Source: an uncultured Clostridia bacterium | Lineage (GTDB): Bacteria > Bacillota > Clostridia > TANB77 > CAG-508 | Direction: 5' to 3' | Assembly (NCBI GenBank): GCA_947627935.1 | Contig: CANQXY010000006.1 | Location: 1 to 58,807, forward strand | DNA length: 58,807 nt | In this document: piece by piece, positions 28,043-37,623 of the stretch | Position numbering within the stretch: position 1 is the first letter of the stretch | Layout of the letters: each line of letters starts with the position of its first letter | Program-made: the position numbers and the translations under genes | The notes under the pieces: generated by a model | Told to the model about the DNA's origin: nothing | The model's database searches: none | The model's input: only the letters and a program-made list of their open reading frames with translations

Positions 28043-28846
28043 TTATTTTTTTGAATCTATATTATATTTTCCTCTCATATTATTAAATAATATTTTCATT
28101 AATTCTGAATTTCCCTTGAAAAAACTTATTTTCGTTGGAGTTTTTCCTTTTTTAGGATATTCTCTTCTTACTGGCACTTCACAAGTTTTCATTTTTAATT
28201 GTGAAGCTTTTACAGATAAAAATGCTAATAATTCATATGTCATAAATATATCTCTAAATGGCTGTACTTCTGGGTGTATTAAATATTTCTTTGAATATGC
28301 TCTATATGCATTTGTTGTATCTGTAAAACGTTCTCCTGCTGTTATTGATATTATTGGTGCATGTATTAGTTTTACAGATATTAATCTAATAAATGGTGTA
28401 TTAATAGCTTGCCCGCCTTTTATAAATCTTGAACCTTGAACAAAATCATACCCTTCTTCAAGTTTTTCAATAAATTTAGGTACATCTTCAATGCTATCTT
28501 TATTATTTCCATCAATCGTTATAATTCCATCATAGCCTCTTTCAAGAGCAAAATACATACCCATTCTTAGTTGTGCTCCTTGTTTTCCTACATCTTGTTT
28601 TATTAATAATGTATTCACTCCTAGTGATTTTAAATTTTCATCTTCTGTTGAACCATCTGTTGATCCTCCATCACATATTATAATGTCAGCCATTTCATTT
28701 ATTTTATATTTCTTAGCTGTCTCTAACTCTTGTTTTATTCTATCTCCTTCATTTATGATAGGAATACAGATACAATATTTCGTTTTTTTATTTTCATATT
28801 CTCTAGCTTCAAACTTTGGAACACCCTTAATATTTTCATATATCAT
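28043..28846 (-). CDS. GT2 glycosyltransferase, DPM1-like soluble form
   Basis: The 267-residue GT-A protein has CIPIINEGDRIKQEL, CDGGSTDGST and ITIDGNNKDS, where DGN replaces the usual DxD, then RFIKGGQA. It lacks the C-terminal membrane helices of the other DPM-like enzymes in this window, so it is soluble or peripheral. It overlaps the sugar isomerase stop by 4 bp. It probably acts with the neighbouring oxidoreductase and isomerase in making one modified lipid-linked sugar. Confidence 0.82.
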   Translation of the reverse strand: MIYENIKGVPKFEAREYENKKTKYCICIPIINEGDRIKQELETAKKYKINEMADIIICDGGSTDGSTEDENLKSLGVNTLLIKQDVGKQGAQLRMGMYFALERGYDGIITIDGNNKDSIEDVPKFIEKLEEGYDFVQGSRFIKGGQAINTPFIRLISVKLIHAPIISITAGERFTDTTNAYRAYSKKYLIHPEVQPFRDIFMTYELLAFLSVKASQLKMKTCEVPVRREYPKKGKTPTKISFFKGNSELMKILFNNMRGKYNIDSKK

Positions 28847-29632
28847 ATAAACACCCCTTTTACATAATTCACAACATCTTTAACCTTTTCTATGTCGTTT
28901 TGATTTTTCATCTCAATTGAAATATATTTATCATAATTGTTCTTATTCAAAATATTTTTCAATTTATTATGCATATCTCTTTTTTGTATTGATTCTAAAT
29001 TTGGTTCACTAATATGTATATGATTTACTAAATGTATATTTTCTTCTATTATTTCAATATTTTCATTATTTTCAATAATAGTTCCTAAATCCACATTTAC
29101 TTTTACAGCTTTACAATCTATATCTTTTACAATATCAAATGCTTGTTTAGTTGTATTTATAAAATTAGTATTATATATTGTTGGATTTGGTTCAATAGCA
29201 AATACTGTATGTTTTTGTTGTGCATATTCTCCAATTGTTTTAAAAAATTTTAGTGCTATTTCATAATCATTTTCATTTTGTATATTTCTATTTTTAGGAC
29301 AACCAAAAACTAAATTATCACAATTTATAATACTTGCAAAATCAATTGCTTTTTTAGTATACTCTATAAGTTCATTTCTTTCTTCTACACTACCGAAAAA
29401 TTTTTTCTTGTTTTCCAAACCAGATTGATTGCATAGAAGATATTTTTAAATTATAATTTTGCTCTAATTTTTCAGCAAATTCTTTAGCTTTATCTAATTG
29501 ATTATATGGATCATTTGCAAAAATTCTTGTTGGTGCAATTTCTAACCCAGAAAATTTATTATCTGAAATATATTTATACATTTCTTCATCATTTTCACTT
29601 GACCATGCAATATTAGATATTGATAATTTCAT
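28843..29632 (-). CDS. Sugar phosphate isomerase/epimerase (TIM barrel), read through a +1 frameshift at CGG
   Basis: Two overlapping frames give one ~262-residue AP-endonuclease-2/xylose-isomerase-like barrel, the usual family length. The N-terminal frame (MKLSISNIAWSSEND, SGLEIAPTR) ends TTT CGG TAG at 29391-29398. Skipping the C of CGG (29393-29395) reads TTT-GGT-AGT and continues GSVEERNELIEYTKKAIDFA. Metal-site elements on the far side include FAIEPNP, KVNVDLG, NHIHISEP and SIEMK, so the unshifted 80-residue product could not work. The site also abuts an A/T homopolymer run, so an indel error must be excluded. Neighbours suggest synthesis of a glycan precursor. Confidence 0.82.
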
Positions 29633-29646
29633 TTCTCTTTTCTCCT

Positions 29647-31218
29647 TTATTTTTTCTTTACTACTAATTCTCCATTTGAAATTGTAATTACTTTTTCTTT
29701 ATTTTTATTCATATCTTTAACTGTAATTTTTTTAATTACCAAATTATCACCGCCACCATATTTTTCAACATATATTAAATATCTTTTTTTATTTTTCTTT
29801 GTTTGTTCTTGTGCAGTTCCATATGTTTGCCATTCATAAATACCTCTTTCAAATAATAAATTCATATATCCTCTTATACTTGTATTTGAGCACATAACAC
29901 TATTACTTTTTTTATAATTTTCTTTAATATATTCTGCAAATTTGTTATTATTTTCATAATATGTATTTATTCTTACATAATTATTTATACCTTGCTTATA
30001 TTGTACTAGGTTAGTTACAGCTATAATTGCTAGTATAGCTACAATAAAATGAATAAATATTTTTTTATCTTCCTTAATTATATTATAAATTGTTATTATT
30101 AAAATAAAGAACATACTAATTAAAATATATACAAATTTCAATCTATCAAAAGTGTATTCTATTGCATGTTGTAACATGACAATATTTTCTAAAAGTATAA
30201 AAGTAAAAAATATTATTACATATTTATATTCTTTTATTAATTCTAACAAATGTTGTCTATATTTTTTTATACTCAAAATAGCCATTAAAAGTGCTACACA
30301 CAATAATATCATATAACCATATGACATATAATATCCTTTTAGTAGCAGACCTATATTAGCTTTAGTACTTACAGTATTTCTTGCAAAAAATCTTGCTTTC
30401 AATGCATAGAAATAATTTTCAACATCAACATTTAATAAAAAGTGCAATGAAAATAATCCAAATGAAGCTATTGTTAATATTCCTATACCTAATGGCGCTA
30501 GGAATGATTTTAATCTTAATTTCTTATTTTTAATAATATCTTCTAAGAATAAAATTAAAGCAAATCCTACATTACTAATATATCCTGTCCATTCTGCATA
30601 TGGCATTATTAAACACATTATAAAAAACGCTATTTTGGACTTTTTACTATTTTTATAATTCAAATAGAAAATAAATTGTAAAGCCAATAATAATTGGAAT
30701 ATAGAATGAATCCAATATATTACTCCTTGAGAATGCATTACTTCTATTTGAAATAAATATATCAAACTTGTACATAATATAATAACATTTTTGCTTAGAT
30801 ATTTTGAAAACAACTTATAAAAGATATATATTGTTAAAATTAATGTTATTATTTGTATTATGCTATTAAAAGCATATAAACTATATATATTAATTGGTAA
30901 ATTAAATACTTTTACAAAAAGATATGGGGCTACAAATCCAACTGGAGAAAAAGATGTATAATAGTAATTTCCTCTATTACCTTCAATACATGCTCCCCAA
31001 GGTATATGCTTGTCCTGTTTATCTCCTAAAGAAACAATAGGCAAAAATTTATGAGTAGTTATTTTTGTTTCATCATAACATTGCATAGTATACAAAACAT
31101 GATATGTAGCATCATTATTGTTATATTCCTCTGTTTTTTTAGGAATTCTTATTATAGTAGATATTATTATTAAAATTAAAACTATAAATGGGATACTGTA
31201 TTTCTTCAATTTTTCCAA
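29647..31218 (-). CDS. Multi-spanning membrane protein, GT-C-like
   Basis: The 523-residue protein has about eleven hydrophobic helices and a first external loop YNNNDATYHVLYTMQCYDE, whose acidic residue sits where GT-C enzymes have theirs. A C-terminal soluble tail (~440-523) carries RYLIYVEKYGGGD. It is likely a glycosyltransferase using a polyprenyl-phosphate sugar outside the cell (inference from topology and from the flippase and GT2 genes downstream). It starts 1 bp before the SDR gene ends its stop region, within a tight operon. Confidence 0.65.
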   Translation of the reverse strand: MEKLKKYSIPFIVLILIIISTIIRIPKKTEEYNNNDATYHVLYTMQCYDETKITTHKFLPIVSLGDKQDKHIPWGACIEGNRGNYYYTSFSPVGFVAPYLFVKVFNLPINIYSLYAFNSIIQIITLILTIYIFYKLFSKYLSKNVIILCTSLIYLFQIEVMHSQGVIYWIHSIFQLLLALQFIFYLNYKNSKKSKIAFFIMCLIMPYAEWTGYISNVGFALILFLEDIIKNKKLRLKSFLAPLGIGILTIASFGLFSLHFLLNVDVENYFYALKARFFARNTVSTKANIGLLLKGYYMSYGYMILLCVALLMAILSIKKYRQHLLELIKEYKYVIIFFTFILLENIVMLQHAIEYTFDRLKFVYILISMFFILIITIYNIIKEDKKIFIHFIVAILAIIAVTNLVQYKQGINNYVRINTYYENNNKFAEYIKENYKKSNSVMCSNTSIRGYMNLLFERGIYEWQTYGTAQEQTKKNKKRYLIYVEKYGGGDNLVIKKITVKDMNKNKEKVITISNGELVVKKK

Positions 31219-31219
31219 G

Positions 31220-32149
31220 TTATATTTGCTCCTCTCTTTCTACAAATTTCTTAATATCTTCTAATATGAATTTTTTATTAAGAATGTATCCATTACTACC
31301 ACCAAATATCTCTGAATATTTTGTTTTAAAATCATAATTAGGTATATTTTCTACAATCTCATTACTAAATTCTTCATTTTTAATATATTTATAAAGTTCT
31401 TTTACTGTAATAGGCTCTACTGCAAGGTTAAGTACTTTTATATTATTTTTTAACGCTATTTGTATGTGCTCATATAAATAAGATAAATTATAAAATTGAT
31501 AACTTCCTCTACTATCTGTAAAATTTAATGCACTAAAACCTATATTTTCAAAATATTTTTTTAATAATTTTTTATTTTCTTTAGAAATATCATCTTTAAG
31601 TTTATAAAAACCATTTTCTTGTAGTTCATAATAATCTTTTATATAATCATCTTTATTACATAATTCATTGAATTTTTCTTCTTTTAACATAGATGGTATT
31701 ACATGTATTAAATCATAAATAAAATTCTTCTTTATATTTTTACCATATAGTCCTGGTAAATGTACAATTAAATAATCTTCATAATTATTTTTTACCCATT
31801 GTTCTAAATAATATCTATTTTTTCCATAAGGTTCTAAATCTTCTGTTATAATTTCAAAATCTTCATCTACATTTTGTGGATTTTTATAAACATCTATTGT
31901 TGATATTAAAACAATCTTTTTAGGATTAATTTTTCTTATGTTTTCTATTGCTCCTTCAATTACTTCAAAATCTTTTTCTGGAAACTTATTTGCAATAAAT
32001 TTTTGTGCTGGAACTCCACTATATATTAATATATCTGGATTAGTTCCATAAGCCTCCTCTACATTTTTTGAATCATATAATCCATCAAATTGTGCTGAAC
32101 TACATATATTAGATCCTACAAATCCTGTATAACCAACTAAACTTTTCAT
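31220..32149 (-). CDS. NAD-dependent epimerase/dehydratase-like protein (extended SDR)
   Basis: The 309-residue protein has an N-terminal GYTGFVGS nucleotide-binding motif, ISTIDVYKNP as the serine/threonine element, and PYGKNRYYLEQW where the catalytic YxxxK is expected. The lysine is replaced by arginine (YGKNR), which may reduce or alter catalysis. Later HLPGLYGKN and NLAVEPITVKELYKYI are typical of the family. It probably modifies a nucleotide sugar or acts as a binding protein in the surrounding glycan operon. Confidence 0.8.
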   Translation of the reverse strand: MKSLVGYTGFVGSNICSSAQFDGLYDSKNVEEAYGTNPDILIYSGVPAQKFIANKFPEKDFEVIEGAIENIRKINPKKIVLISTIDVYKNPQNVDEDFEIITEDLEPYGKNRYYLEQWVKNNYEDYLIVHLPGLYGKNIKKNFIYDLIHVIPSMLKEEKFNELCNKDDYIKDYYELQENGFYKLKDDISKENKKLLKKYFENIGFSALNFTDSRGSYQFYNLSYLYEHIQIALKNNIKVLNLAVEPITVKELYKYIKNEEFSNEIVENIPNYDFKTKYSEIFGGSNGYILNKKFILEDIKKFVEREEQI

Positions 32150-32179
32150 AAAATTCTCCTTAATTTATAATAATTTATG

Positions 32180-34450
32180 TTATTTAATAACTTCAAAATA
32201 ATTAGGATATCTGAATTTTTTTGCATTTTTTTCAACTTGTATTTCAATATATTTTCCATTTATTTTATATTTCTTTACGTCTTGTTCTATTTCTCCAATT
32301 TTTATTGCCTTGACATTTTTTAAAATAGTTCTATTTTCTGCTGTATTATCAACATATAATGTATTCTTATTTATTTTTTTATCTTTACTTAATACACAAT
32401 ATTTAAAATTAACATCATAAACATTTATAATTTCTGCATTTTTTATATTTAATTTTGTATCTTTATATGGATATGAAGATATCTCTAATTCTCCTGTTCC
32501 ATCTATTATTGTAATTGGAATATAATATTCTTCTGATGAATTTGGTATATTGTAATTTACTAATGCATTTGGAATAGATAGCTTTCTTCCTGTAATATCA
32601 TCAACATAGACATATCTATTAATATTTAATGTTTTCAAAAATCTTTTTGATCTATTTGATGTATATGATATTTTTATATCTGCAACTCCATTAAATTTTG
32701 AATCTGATGTTTTTACTTTTAATTTATATTTTGAATTATCTTTTTTACTTAAAGTAAGTGTTGTTGCTTGTTTTACATCTTCTAATTTATTACTTTCATT
32801 ACTTTTTTCCCAGAACATATTATATTCTGTTGCAAATACTGGTTTATAATTTTCATATAATTCACGATAAAAGAACCAATTTGCATTTTTAATCCAATAT
32901 CTACATGATGTGTAATCTCTATCTGTAGTTGTTACATATTTAAATTGTCCTTCTCTGAAACTTTTTAAATAATCTTCTCTTTGTTTATCACCCATACAGT
33001 GTATAATATAATCAATTCCTGTAGGTTGAAATTGTTCTGTTGCTGATTCTATAGCTGTAGCATATGTTGAAAATATTTTTTCATCTCCCACTCTTTTAAT
33101 TGCATTTTTAATATCTTCTCCAAATTCTGAAAAATATCCGCCTAATTCTTTAATATATGTATATTCGTCTCTATTTCTGAAAATTGAAAATTGATTATAT
33201 AAATTACTAATAATTACTCCACAAGATATCAAAATAATAACTAGTTTTAATGGATATTTTTTCTTATTTTTTACTGCTTTACTTATTAGTTGATATATAT
33301 GAGCAAAAATCCATATCAATAGTACCAAGTTAAGCATTTCCTTAGATTCCCCACCTGATAAAAGTTGATATAAATATGCAGATATTAAGGACCCTATTAC
33401 AATTACATTTAATAAACTATATCTTATTATGTCAGATTCTTTTGATACTTTTAAAGTTTTACAAATATAATAAAATGCTATAATAATCATAAAAACATTA
33501 TATAATGTTAAATCTATATTATAAAGGTATACATTTTCTTTAGTTGTAGCTTCTAAATAATACCATTTTTGATATGAACTTACACCTAATGTAAACTCAA
33601 ACCAAGATAATACATTTCCTCTTGTTATAACTGTTAATAATATCATAAAAGATATAAAACTTATAGCAATGTACATCAAAGTATATAAAATAATACGTTT
33701 AATATCCTTCTTATATTCTTTAATCAACAATAGAAAATACATAAATGAAACTGAAATATATGCTGCGATTCCTCCATCATTACTCCATAAAATTGACATT
33801 CCAGCAATTACAGCAATATATATTTTCCAAATTATATCTTTATGTTTTATAATAAATTTATTTTTTGTATTTTTTATAAACTTAAATCCTAAATAAATTA
33901 TAAGTGCAATTATTGGAATAATTGCCATTCTAATTAATCTTGCAGAAAGCCCTGGTTGATTTCCAAAATTTAAGGCAGATACAAATATGTTTTCTAACGA
34001 ATTTATTATAAATTTTGGTCTAACCAAATTAATTAAAGTAATAAATAATGTTAAATATAATGCTTTTCTTTTATCTTTCATTATAAAGAAACTTATTGCA
34101 AACGCTGTTAATTCAAACATTAAAGCAGTAGTTGAATTAGTTATAAATAAACTTGCAGTATAATTATTACCAACAATTAATTGTATTGCAGATAAAAGGA
34201 ATAAATGTCCAGCTCCCAAATAAACTGTAAAATCTTTAAATGGTATTTGTCCATCTAATAATCTACGAACAGGATTATAATTCTGAAAATCTCCATTAAT
34301 AGGATTAAAATCAGATAATCTAATTCTATTAATTCCTACAATTGCTGCTAAAATCAAAAGAATAATAATTACAATTGTTGTTTGTATCTTTTGTTTATTG
34401 TCCTTTATTTTTTCTATTATTTGTGATAAATTATTTTTTCCATGCTTCAT
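32180..34450 (-). CDS. Large membrane protein, GT-C-like with C-terminal soluble domain
   Basis: The protein (756 residues from the ATG at 34450) has about eleven helices between residues ~25 and ~410, with DFQNYNPVRRLLDGQIPFKDFTV as the first external loop and a long extracytoplasmic C-terminal region rich in beta structure (~530-756). The layout resembles GT-C glycosyltransferases. An in-frame TTG at 34480 would add 10 residues, but the AGGAG site lies after it. From that site the ATG is 13 bases away and an ATT codon 7 bases away, so the exact start is uncertain. Confidence 0.65.
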   Translation of the reverse strand: MKHGKNNLSQIIEKIKDNKQKIQTTIVIIILLILAAIVGINRIRLSDFNPINGDFQNYNPVRRLLDGQIPFKDFTVYLGAGHLFLLSAIQLIVGNNYTASLFITNSTTALMFELTAFAISFFIMKDKRKALYLTLFITLINLVRPKFIINSLENIFVSALNFGNQPGLSARLIRMAIIPIIALIIYLGFKFIKNTKNKFIIKHKDIIWKIYIAVIAGMSILWSNDGGIAAYISVSFMYFLLLIKEYKKDIKRIILYTLMYIAISFISFMILLTVITRGNVLSWFEFTLGVSSYQKWYYLEATTKENVYLYNIDLTLYNVFMIIIAFYYICKTLKVSKESDIIRYSLLNVIVIGSLISAYLYQLLSGGESKEMLNLVLLIWIFAHIYQLISKAVKNKKKYPLKLVIILISCGVIISNLYNQFSIFRNRDEYTYIKELGGYFSEFGEDIKNAIKRVGDEKIFSTYATAIESATEQFQPTGIDYIIHCMGDKQREDYLKSFREGQFKYVTTTDRDYTSCRYWIKNANWFFYRELYENYKPVFATEYNMFWEKSNESNKLEDVKQATTLTLSKKDNSKYKLKVKTSDSKFNGVADIKISYTSNRSKRFLKTLNINRYVYVDDITGRKLSIPNALVNYNIPNSSEEYYIPITIIDGTGELEISSYPYKDTKLNIKNAEIINVYDVNFKYCVLSKDKKINKNTLYVDNTAENRTILKNVKAIKIGEIEQDVKKYKINGKYIEIQVEKNAKKFRYPNYFEVIK

Positions 34451-34521
34451 CTCAATTTTTCTACTCCTTTTATATAGCAATTAACTTAAAATTTTTACTT
34501 TTGTAGATAAATTTACATACT

Positions 34522-35580
34522 TTATGAATTACAAGATGTTAGCTTACTATTTACTAATTTTTTTATTTTATCAACTATAACCGCGATAATTAAAGATACT
34601 ATAATAACACCTATAGTTCTTGATAGTATATATATCAAAATATTTATATTACTAGTCAATAAATTAAATTTAAATGTAACTCTTAATACTAAATATTCTA
34701 ATGGATCATGGAATAAATATATGTATAAAATATATTTATCTAAAAATTCAATTACTTTTGACTTACCAATTTTTGTATTTGCAAGTAATTTTGAAACACT
34801 ATAAATTAAAAAACTATTAACAATAATTACACCATATGAATTTAGTATTTTATACTTAAAATCAATAATTGAAATTATGCATAATACTATTGTCCACATA
34901 ATATTCTGTTTATTTGTAATTTTGTATGAATCTTTATGTTTACAAAATACATATCCTAAAGCATACCAGAAAATATATTGTGTTGATAGACTTAAGAAAA
35001 ATACATCTATATGAATATAATATGAATAATACTTTTGTATAATTAAACTTACAATTAATAAAGCAGCATCACTTTTATTTTTAAATACTTTTAATAAAAG
35101 ATAAAATATAATAGTTGTCCAAAATAATGTTGGTAAAAACCATAAATGACAAGTTTCAGTTCCGTTTAAAAATCCGCGTATTACTTCATTAAAATTCCCA
35201 ATTTTATAAAAATTTCCCAATAGTCTTACTGGTAACATAAATAAAATACCACATAAAAGAAAAGGAATTATTAATCTTTTAAATTTTTTGCTCACTAATT
35301 CATCTAAACTCTTTTTCTCTGATAATTTATATATAGCCCCTGATGCTATAAAAAACAAAGGCATAAGAAATTGTGCAACATAAAGAGTAAGATTATTGTA
35401 TACCTTAATAAACCAATTTTGATTATAAACAAAATCGTAATTTATACCTCCTAATTGTGTACTAGAAGCTAAATACACGCTATGTGCTACAACTACTAAA
35501 AAAGTAGCAATAATTCTTACTATACTAAATTCTATTACTTTTTTCTTAGGTTTACTTTCTATACTTTTTACACTTTCCAA
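34522..35580 (-). CDS. Acyltransferase family 3 membrane protein
   Basis: The 352-residue integral membrane protein has about ten helices and the family start SIVRIIATFLVVVAHSVY with the conserved R and H, then LMPLFFIASGA and HLWFLPTLFW. The family O-acetylates or otherwise acylates surface sugars using a cytoplasmic acyl donor. It is the first gene of an operon with a clear promoter just upstream, suggesting decoration of the polymer built by the genes that follow. Confidence 0.9.
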   Translation of the reverse strand: MESVKSIESKPKKKVIEFSIVRIIATFLVVVAHSVYLASSTQLGGINYDFVYNQNWFIKVYNNLTLYVAQFLMPLFFIASGAIYKLSEKKSLDELVSKKFKRLIIPFLLCGILFMLPVRLLGNFYKIGNFNEVIRGFLNGTETCHLWFLPTLFWTTIIFYLLLKVFKNKSDAALLIVSLIIQKYYSYYIHIDVFFLSLSTQYIFWYALGYVFCKHKDSYKITNKQNIMWTIVLCIISIIDFKYKILNSYGVIIVNSFLIYSVSKLLANTKIGKSKVIEFLDKYILYIYLFHDPLEYLVLRVTFKFNLLTSNINILIYILSRTIGVIIVSLIIAVIVDKIKKLVNSKLTSCNS

Positions 35581-35619
35581 TTATATCCCCCCACTTTTTT
35601 TATTTAAAAATCACATATT

Positions 35620-35648
35620 ATTATACTAAAATGATATACTTTTTTCAA
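35620..35648 (-). promoter_or_regulatory. Sigma-A promoter of the second glycan operon
   Basis: TTGAAA (35643-35648), 17 bp, perfect TATAAT (35620-35625) on the minus strand, 39 bp before the acyltransferase start at 35580. Confidence 0.8.
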
Positions 35649-35676
35649 CATTTTTCGCAAAAAATACATATTAATT

Positions 35677-37599
35677 TTATTTTTTATTTAAATTATAAAA
35701 ATTCATAAAATCATTTAAAATTGTTGCCACTGCAATATACGAAAATGGTACAGTACAAATTGCAGTTCTCATAAATTCATAATTAGTTCCAATAAAAGTT
35801 ACAATTACTATTGCAAAATTAAATCCAAACAATCCTAAATTAATCCAATCTGTTTTTTTGTATTTTATTAATTTGTATATAAATAATATTCCCTCTAATA
35901 ATATTAAATAAAATATCGTAGAAAATCTTAAAAATAGACTACTATTTGATAATTTGCAAGCTAAATTCGTTGCTTTACTTACACATAAACTATAATATGA
36001 GTTAAAAATAGTATTGTAATATGTACAAACAGTATTATAATAATACTTCATATATTCTTTAAAATTATTTTTCTTTGATACTTTTATTATTTCTTGACAT
36101 TTTTTATATCCTAATTTATTTTGAACATCTATTACTGCATCCCATTTATTTTCTATTTTTTGTATACTCTTATCTATTTCCTTTACAATTTGTTTATCAC
36201 TATAATTTTCATAAAAGCCTTCATTGACGCATACATATAAATCTTGTCTTACACTAGCTAATGAAATAGAAAAAACACCATATTGTTTATAGAAACTAAC
36301 TGCATATACAAAAATTAGTAAAATTGTTATTGCTGAAATTGCAATACATTTATAATCATTTTTAAACTTATGCTTGTCCACAATAAATTTTAAAATGAAA
36401 AATATAAATAATATTATAGGATAAATTATACATGCAGGCTTTAAAAATGTAATTATTAATGCTAATATTATTGAAAATATTCCATATTTTAATTTTCCTA
36501 ACTTTATATAACTTATAATAAAATATGCAAAAAATATAGTTATAGAAAGTGCTAAAGATTCTGTTAAAATATCTGTATTCCATCCTATAACAGCTGTGGA
36601 AATACCATACATAAAAGTGATTATTACTGCTATATATTCATTTTTTATAAGTAATTTTAATAACTTATAAAAAAAGTATACAGAAATAAATGATACAATA
36701 ATTTGCATACAATAAACAAAAGTATACCATCCAGGATTTCCAAAAATATAAGCAAAAATCTGAATAATCATAGGATATACTGGTGTTCTATCATTTAAAT
36801 GAAATGAAAACGGATTAGTATTAATATAATCTAGAGTGTCATTAAAATCTTTATAAAATAAACATTCTTTATAAAAGAATATTTGAACAATTCCTATAAC
36901 AAACAAAATAGGTAAAATTATTGTTTGTCTATCTCTATACATGTAAATACTTGCTAAAATAAGCATTAACATTAAAACATCTATTACAATAAAAGAAATT
37001 ACCATTCTTAATATAGAAGCAAAATCCATAATCTTATTACTTTGAATAGTATATTTTACTATATCTTTATTATATGAATATAAATTAATTTCTTTTATTT
37101 TATCTCCATCTTTTATTATAATCGTTCCATTTTCTTTACCAGTATCAAATACTAATGTAATGTCTTTACAATGTTTAAAATTTAATTTTATATTATTATT
37201 CTTTTTATATTTTTCTATATCTTGTTTTTTATTGTCTACAATTATAGAATTTATAGGTATAAATTTTGTTTTTTTATTATTTTCTTCTTGTTGAGATATG
37301 GTTACTGTTGTTTTAGTTATCTTCTTGAAGAAAAAATCTGAGTTAGTCCCTATTACAATAGTTGATAAAGCTGTAGCAATAATAATCGAATAAATTATTT
37401 TCTTACTTTCTATATGTTTATATTCTATTTTTTTAAAAAACTTGTAAAAAAGAAAACTTAGAGTGCTAAATAAAAAAATAAAAATCACAATATTTGTTTT
37501 AATAGGATAATGCCATATCCTATTAATCAAATATAATAAGTATAATGAAAAAGTAATTAGTGTTGTTATAAATAATATCTTTTTCGAAGTTTTAACCAT
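35677..37599 (-). CDS. Membrane protein of ArnT/PMT type (GT-C)
   Basis: The 640-residue protein has two N-terminal helices, a helix-flanked soluble insert (~85-190) and then about ten helices. The loop YKDFNDTLDYINTNPFSFHLNDRTPVYP (its acidic and RTPVYP residues ~255-285) and GWNTDILTESLALSITIF resemble the mannosyl/arabinosyl transferase family acting outside the membrane on lipid-linked sugars. It is the last gene of the tagD operon, 24 bp after the fused GT2-TagF gene. Acceptor and donor are unknown. Confidence 0.7.
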   Translation of the reverse strand: MVKTSKKILFITTLITFSLYLLYLINRIWHYPIKTNIVIFIFLFSTLSFLFYKFFKKIEYKHIESKKIIYSIIIATALSTIVIGTNSDFFFKKITKTTVTISQQEENNKKTKFIPINSIIVDNKKQDIEKYKKNNNIKLNFKHCKDITLVFDTGKENGTIIIKDGDKIKEINLYSYNKDIVKYTIQSNKIMDFASILRMVISFIVIDVLMLMLILASIYMYRDRQTIILPILFVIGIVQIFFYKECLFYKDFNDTLDYINTNPFSFHLNDRTPVYPMIIQIFAYIFGNPGWYTFVYCMQIIVSFISVYFFYKLLKLLIKNEYIAVIITFMYGISTAVIGWNTDILTESLALSITIFFAYFIISYIKLGKLKYGIFSIILALIITFLKPACIIYPIILFIFFILKFIVDKHKFKNDYKCIAISAITILLIFVYAVSFYKQYGVFSISLASVRQDLYVCVNEGFYENYSDKQIVKEIDKSIQKIENKWDAVIDVQNKLGYKKCQEIIKVSKKNNFKEYMKYYYNTVCTYYNTIFNSYYSLCVSKATNLACKLSNSSLFLRFSTIFYLILLEGILFIYKLIKYKKTDWINLGLFGFNFAIVIVTFIGTNYEFMRTAICTVPFSYIAVATILNDFMNFYNLNKK

Positions 37600-37623
37600 T
37601 TTGCCTCCTTATTGTTTTAATCA

